Part shown: piece after piece, positions 58,124 through 64,000 of the stretch | Position numbering within the stretch: the first letter of the stretch is position 1 | How the letters are laid out: the number at the start of each line of letters is the position of its first letter | The notes under the pieces: generated by a model | Database searches by the model: none | Told to the model about the DNA's origin: nothing | Seen by the model: the letters and a program-made list of their open reading frames with translations, nothing else | NCBI RefSeq assembly: GCF_022267515.1 | Contig: NZ_JAKFGB010000015.1 | Location: 62,001 to 126,000, forward strand | DNA: 64,000 nucleotides | Direction of reading: 5' to 3' | From: Rubinisphaera margarita | GTDB taxonomy: Bacteria; Planctomycetota; Planctomycetia; Planctomycetales; Planctomycetaceae | Made by a program: the position numbers and the translations under genes

Positions 58124-58539
58124 CGGCGGACCCCTTTGGCTGCGAGCTGCCGGTATCTCTCACGCACTTTCCGACGCACGCGGGAACTCATCAGATCGCG
58201 ATACTCGTCAATCTCGTGATAGAGTTCCCGGGCCAGTACGGCTCGGGAACGGATCGTCTCCGGGTTCCTGCTGCGGAGTGCGATCGCGACGGAGTCTCCG
58301 AAGATCTGAAGCTTTCTGATCAACGTCGCGTGTCGGGAACTGGTTTGAAGGTGCCGGGCATTCATCGCTCTCGCGACCTCAATATCCAGATCGCCCTGCA
58401 GAGCAAGGATCGCATCGGCTTCGAACCCGCCGTCCACTTTCCGGGTCTTTCGTCGCCAGAAATAGACCGCGACGCCTGCGATGCTCATCAGGAGCACGAG
58501 GATACCAAACGGTTCAAAGAACGGGAGAAAGGGAGACAT
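58120..58539 (-). CDS. Small membrane-anchored protein of unknown function
   Basis: A 139-residue protein with one N-terminal membrane helix (about residues 8-28, FGILVLLMSIAGVAVYFW) and a charged, helical, Arg-rich soluble part. The last four bases of its gene (TTAA) are shared with the convergent DUF2254 stop. No family is recognised. Confidence 0.65.
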   Translation of the reverse strand: MSPFLPFFEPFGILVLLMSIAGVAVYFWRRKTRKVDGGFEADAILALQGDLDIEVARAMNARHLQTSSRHATLIRKLQIFGDSVAIALRSRNPETIRSRAVLARELYHEIDEYRDLMSSRVRRKVRERYRQLAAKGVRR

Positions 58540-58896
58540 ATCGACTGCGTACCCTGCTGGAAGCGAATATACTACTCGATTGCCGGATGGCCCGGAGGTT
58601 TACCTCCGGGTTGCGCAGCAACAAGCGGTTTCCCATAGACGGACTTCGGTCTTGAACGCGTCCCATCCCATGGTAGGCAAGTTGTGTTTTCTAAGGCTTC
58701 GCGTCTGCGGTTTACCAACACCGACGGGCGACTGCTTGTGACTTCGTCACCCGGAGGCGAACCTCCGGGCCATCCCGCCATTGAGTACAGGTTCACCAAG
58801 TGATTGGACGGATCCTGGAGAGGGATTTGTTGATATCGTAGACTTCCCCTTGGTAGGGGGGGGGTCGAGGAATACATTGAATAGTCAGGCAATGGG
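58540..58896. other. Intergenic region containing repeat family A copy 1
   Basis: Most of the region is the MITE-like repeat (58585-58775). The rest has no gene. A short G-rich run lies near 58856-58863. Confidence 0.5.
58585..58775. repeat. MITE-like repeat family A, copy 1
   Basis: A 191-bp element with perfect 16-bp terminal inverted repeats (GGATGGCCCGGAGGTT / AACCTCCGGGCCATCC). Each end also folds into its own CCGGAGG/CCTCCGG hairpin. The inside carries GCAGCAACAAGCGGTTTCCC, GAACGCGTCCCATCCC, and ACCAACACCGACGGGCGACT. It has no transposase. Confidence 0.8.
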
Positions 58897-59307
58897 ATGT
58901 ACGTGACATTCGTCGTTCAGCCTGTAGGAACTGTGTCGTTGTTGCATGGTCATTGGGTCAGCGCAATGATGGAATCCTTCCAGGTTAAAGATAATCGTTT
59001 TTCCGATGCGGCCATCTCGCAGTGCGACACATATTTGCGGATGCAAGAAGGCTTCGTGAATTCTTATGATTGGGTGAAGTTGCAGAGATCACGTTTGTTA
59101 ATGCTAACTCTTGTTAAATCGCTCCTACGGCGAGCCCCCTGCCTGAATTGCCAGATTGAAATAAATGGCTATCAGGTATTGGTGCTCATCTCGCAGAAAA
59201 CTATTCAGTTTACATTTGATGAAGATGATTATACGGACAGGGAGGTAGAGGTCATATGCAAGTTCATTTCGAAGTACGACACAAGTCGGGTGCTCGTACG
59301 TCGGTGA
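58897..59307 (+). CDS. Hypothetical protein in the repeat cluster
   Basis: A 136-residue ORF with lower GC than the neighbours. It shows a plausible globular composition (QVKDNRFSDAAISQCDTYL, then EINGYQVLVLISQKTIQFTFDEDD). Other starts at 58966 or 58969 are possible. It lies between copies 1 and 2 of repeat family A. No family is recognised. The composition suggests recent acquisition. Confidence 0.5.
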   Translation: MYVTFVVQPVGTVSLLHGHWVSAMMESFQVKDNRFSDAAISQCDTYLRMQEGFVNSYDWVKLQRSRLLMLTLVKSLLRRAPCLNCQIEINGYQVLVLISQKTIQFTFDEDDYTDREVEVICKFISKYDTSRVLVRR

Positions 59308-59516
59308 GGTAGGATGCTCGTACTTCACGTGAGCTGCTCTCATTTTCTTGCCGCGTGATCAGAAGAGCTTTGGGGTGGGTAAATTTCGTCGGATCTTCCA
59401 ACATGGTTCGCTGAGTACTATCCAGCATTTTTTTGGCCATACTCTTCACATCCAATGCCGAGAGAGTAGAACCACTCTCACAACCCATTCTCACTGAACA
59501 TTGATCGGGCACGGCG
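59308..59516. other. Region with short direct repeats
   Basis: A TGCTCGTAC motif occurs twice near 59287-59320, just after the preceding gene. A short minus-strand ORF crosses the region, but its family is not recognised and it overlaps the preceding gene. Confidence 0.35.
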
Positions 59517-59805
59517 GGATGGCCCGGAGGTTTCGCATTGACGGAATTTTCTCCTGGCGGGGTCCCATCTCATGAGGAAGCAAGTTGTGTTTACCGGTCT
59601 CCGCGTCTGCTGTTTGCCAACGGCTACGGGCGACTGCTTGTGACGCAGCAACAAGCGGTTTCCCATTGACGGACTTGGGTCTTGAACGCGTCCCATCCCA
59701 CGGTAGGCAAGTCGTGTTTTCTACGGCTTCGCGTCTGCGGTTTACCAACACCGACGGGCGACTGCTTGTGACTTCGTCACCCGGAGGTGAACCTCCGGGC
59801 CATCC
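59517..59805. repeat. MITE-like repeat family A, copy 2 (compound)
   Basis: Starts and ends with the same 16-bp terminal repeats as copy 1, but is longer. The first part (59533-59644) is a diverged version of the internal sequence. The second part (about 59645-59805) is a close match to copy 1. It looks like a partial tandem duplication or an insertion of one copy into another. Confidence 0.75.
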
Positions 59806-59887
59806 TGCCGATACATCGACACTTACATTCGGGTGTTTGGTCAGCGGCCACCCTTCAATCCGGTGAACCATTGACAAGGCTTTTACT

Positions 59888-60253
59888 ATGCAACTTAGAT
59901 TTAGTGTGTTAGCTCGCAACAGAGCATTCTCGAAGGCAATGCGACGTGTTCGCACAAAGCTGCAACCATTGATGGATGCGTTTGAAAGCGTTGAATTGGA
60001 ACACCCAATTCATGAAGCAATACTCGTTGGAATCACTGACGACCAACCCCCAGAGTTCTTTGAAGAAGTCGAAAACAACGACGGCTTCTTTCAAGTGTTG
60101 GCTGGTTGTTCACATCGTGGTGGTGACGATGAACTGGCCGAAGATGTATTTGAGGTTCTGCAAAAGGCAATGCGACTCTGCCCCTTCGCCACGCCAGACC
60201 ACGAGACATTTGAAGCATTGTTTGAGCGATTGCGGCCAACAGTTCTAAGCTAA
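59888..60253 (+). CDS. Hypothetical protein in the repeat cluster
   Basis: A 121-residue ORF of lower GC. AAGG lies 8 bases before the ATG. The sequence (QLRFSVLARNRAFSKAMRRV, then EFFEEVENNDGFFQVLAGCS, then HETFEALFERLRP) is acidic and looks like a real small globular protein. I do not recognise it. It lies between repeats 2 and 3. Confidence 0.6.
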   Translation: MQLRFSVLARNRAFSKAMRRVRTKLQPLMDAFESVELEHPIHEAILVGITDDQPPEFFEEVENNDGFFQVLAGCSHRGGDDELAEDVFEVLQKAMRLCPFATPDHETFEALFERLRPTVLS

Positions 60254-60275
60254 AAAGCTCACACTGCCTTCGGCG

Positions 60276-60420
60276 GGATGGCCCGGAGGTTTACCTCCGG
60301 GTTGCGCAGCAACAAGCGGTTTCCCATTGACGGACTTCGGTATTGAACGCGTCCCATCCCACGGTAGGCAAGTCGTGTTTTCTAAGGCTTCGCGTCTGCG
60401 GTTTACCAACACCGACGGGC
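60276..60420. repeat. MITE-like repeat family A, copy 3 (3'-truncated)
   Basis: Matches copy 1 from its left end for about 145 bases with few changes, then stops before the right terminal repeat and is replaced by a different hairpin (CATGCCCACGC/GCGTGGGCATG, 60428-60451). Confidence 0.75.
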
Positions 60421-60422
60421 CG

Positions 60423-60453
60423 GGTGCCATGCCCACGCTTGCGTGGGCATGCT
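60423..60453. repeat. Short dispersed hairpin repeat, copy 2
   Basis: An 11-bp stem with a 2-base loop. Similar to 56719-56749. It lies at the point where the family A copy 3 is truncated. Confidence 0.5.
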
Positions 60454-60497
60454 TTAAGAGGCCGCCGATGCTCATTGGGACTTGGAGTGATGGTTCG

Positions 60498-60520
60498 CAC
60501 TGGCGAGACGCCAGTGGCAC
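60498..60520. repeat. Short hairpin repeat with the GTGCCACTGGC motif
   Basis: CACTGGCG-AGA-CGCCAGTG followed by GCAC; the reverse complement begins GTGCCACTGGC, as in 42276-42296 and 63551-63574. Confidence 0.45.
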
Positions 60521-60537
60521 CCGACGGATGCCGCCCA

Positions 60538-63462
<2,925 letters not shown>

Positions 63463-63550
63463 GAGTCTGAATTCGGCTGTAGGAAGGTGACGAGTCGTCG
63501 GGTGGCACGGGCTCCGCCCGTGACGTTCTGCATCGCTCCAGACGGTGTCA

Positions 63551-63574
63551 TCACACGGGCAGAGCCAGTGGCAC
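63551..63574 (-). repeat. Short GC-rich repeat, second copy
   Basis: On the minus strand it reads GTGCCACTGGCTCTGCCCGT, nearly the same as 42276-42296. With a related sequence at 63502-63525 it makes an imperfect inverted repeat upstream of leuS. Confidence 0.5.
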
Positions 63575-63705
63575 ACATGCGGAGCGGACGGTAACAGTCG
63601 CTAGTTTAAGGCGACAACCGCGGCTTGTATACGGTTCGGGAATCCGGCTCGATTCTCCACGAAAGCGTCGCCCGGAAGACTCGTTCGAGGCCACGGCGTA
63701 CTGAG

Positions 63706-63751
63706 TTCCCTCGCCCCCGTGGGGGAGAGGGTTAGGGTGAGGGGGAAATGC
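63706..63751. repeat. Dispersed repeat family B, copy 2
   Basis: Near-identical to 3615-3660: TTCCCTCGCCCC, a C/G hairpin, then GGGTTAGGGTGAGG and AAATGC. Intergenic. Confidence 0.75.
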
Positions 63752-64000
63752 GGGTGACCTGCTCCACAGGCCGTTGATTCTTCCCGATTGAACCAACCGG
63801 GGCTGCCCTCAACGTCATCGCGGCACCGGGCGGCTCTCTTTGAGAGCAGCGACTTCTTCCAGAACGGATTCGTTGTGGTTTTCCGTATCGACATGGTCGA
63901 CGGAAATCGGACAATAGTGTTAAGGTCTGCGAAAACGGCTTCTCTGCGGTTTCATGCTGAGTCCGCCTTCTTGTGAGTCGCCTTCTGCAAAGCGAACGAT

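Larger units (their letters stand above)
63463..64000. other. Upstream region of leuS
   Basis: About 540 bases. It contains an inverted pair of short GC-rich repeats (63502-63525 and 63551-63574) and repeat family B copy 2 (63706-63751). Short ORFs on both strands overlap the repeat and have no family features. The promoter for leuS should lie here but I cannot place it. Confidence 0.45.

Noticed and set aside
59264..59512. An 82-codon minus-strand ORF between repeat copies 1 and 2
   Set aside because: It overlaps the end of the plus-strand hypothetical gene and has no clear start signal or family.
58585..60420. CRISPR-like array in the repeat cluster
   Set aside because: The units are ~190 bp with terminal inverted repeats and irregular spacing, and no cas genes are present; this is a MITE-like family.
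63601..63976. Short ORFs on both strands at the right end
   Set aside because: They overlap repeat family B and lack family features; the window edge prevents a firm decision.

Overview
The window reads as a chromosomal segment of a planctomycete, most like the order Planctomycetales. Diagnostic families are two DUF1559 proteins with type IV pilin-like N-termini, a PSCyt1/DUF1549/DUF1553 protein paired with a DUF1501 protein, two secreted formylglycine-type sulfatases, and many small hairpin-forming repeats. Coding density is moderate, GC is fairly high and genes lie on both strands. I saw no tRNA, rRNA, CRISPR array, transposase or phage gene.

Layout. 0-8 kb: an FHA-GAF-SpoIIE phosphatase, a PAP2 phosphatase, thymidylate kinase, a STAS protein overlapping the tRNA methylthiotransferase gene mtaB, and a large GTPase. 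8-15 kb: a replication block, dnaN-dciA-gyrB, all leftward, preceded by a gene-free stretch with DnaA boxes and an AT-rich patch that I take as a candidate oriC; then fmt and def. 15-20.7 kb: glycyl-tRNA synthetase, a DUF1559 protein, shikimate kinase, dodecin, a small membrane protein/HTH regulator/phosphatase operon with a palindromic operator candidate, and a DUF421 protein. 21-31 kb: secreted proteins (two sulfatases, a His-rich protein, a second DUF1559 protein, an M28 peptidase, an alpha/beta hydrolase) and a second STAS protein. 30.8-44.6 kb: a TolC-like protein, an overlooked 33-residue basic protein gene, a condensation-type acyltransferase, a permease, an SDR, a hybrid histidine kinase, a NIF3 protein, a secreted protein and an orphan ABC permease. 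44.8-58.5 kb: the PSCyt1/DUF1501 pair, an EEP nuclease-like protein, a membrane HEPN/zinc-ribbon protein overlapping a cupin gene, two acyltransferase-like proteins, a 729-residue membrane protein and DUF2254. 58.5-60.5 kb: an accessory patch with three copies of a MITE-like repeat around two AT-richer orphan ORFs. 60.5-63.5 kb: leuS.

The most striking gene is the hybrid kinase at 38.4-41.3 kb. Its membrane domain carries the residues of the plant ethylene-receptor copper site, and one of its PAS domains is a canonical LOV domain with the flavin-reactive cysteine. It therefore looks like a combined ethylene and blue-light receptor. Other points of interest are the candidate origin, the tiny basic gene with its own promoter and terminator, the HEPN-membrane-zinc-ribbon/cupin pair, and the repeat-flanked orphan genes.
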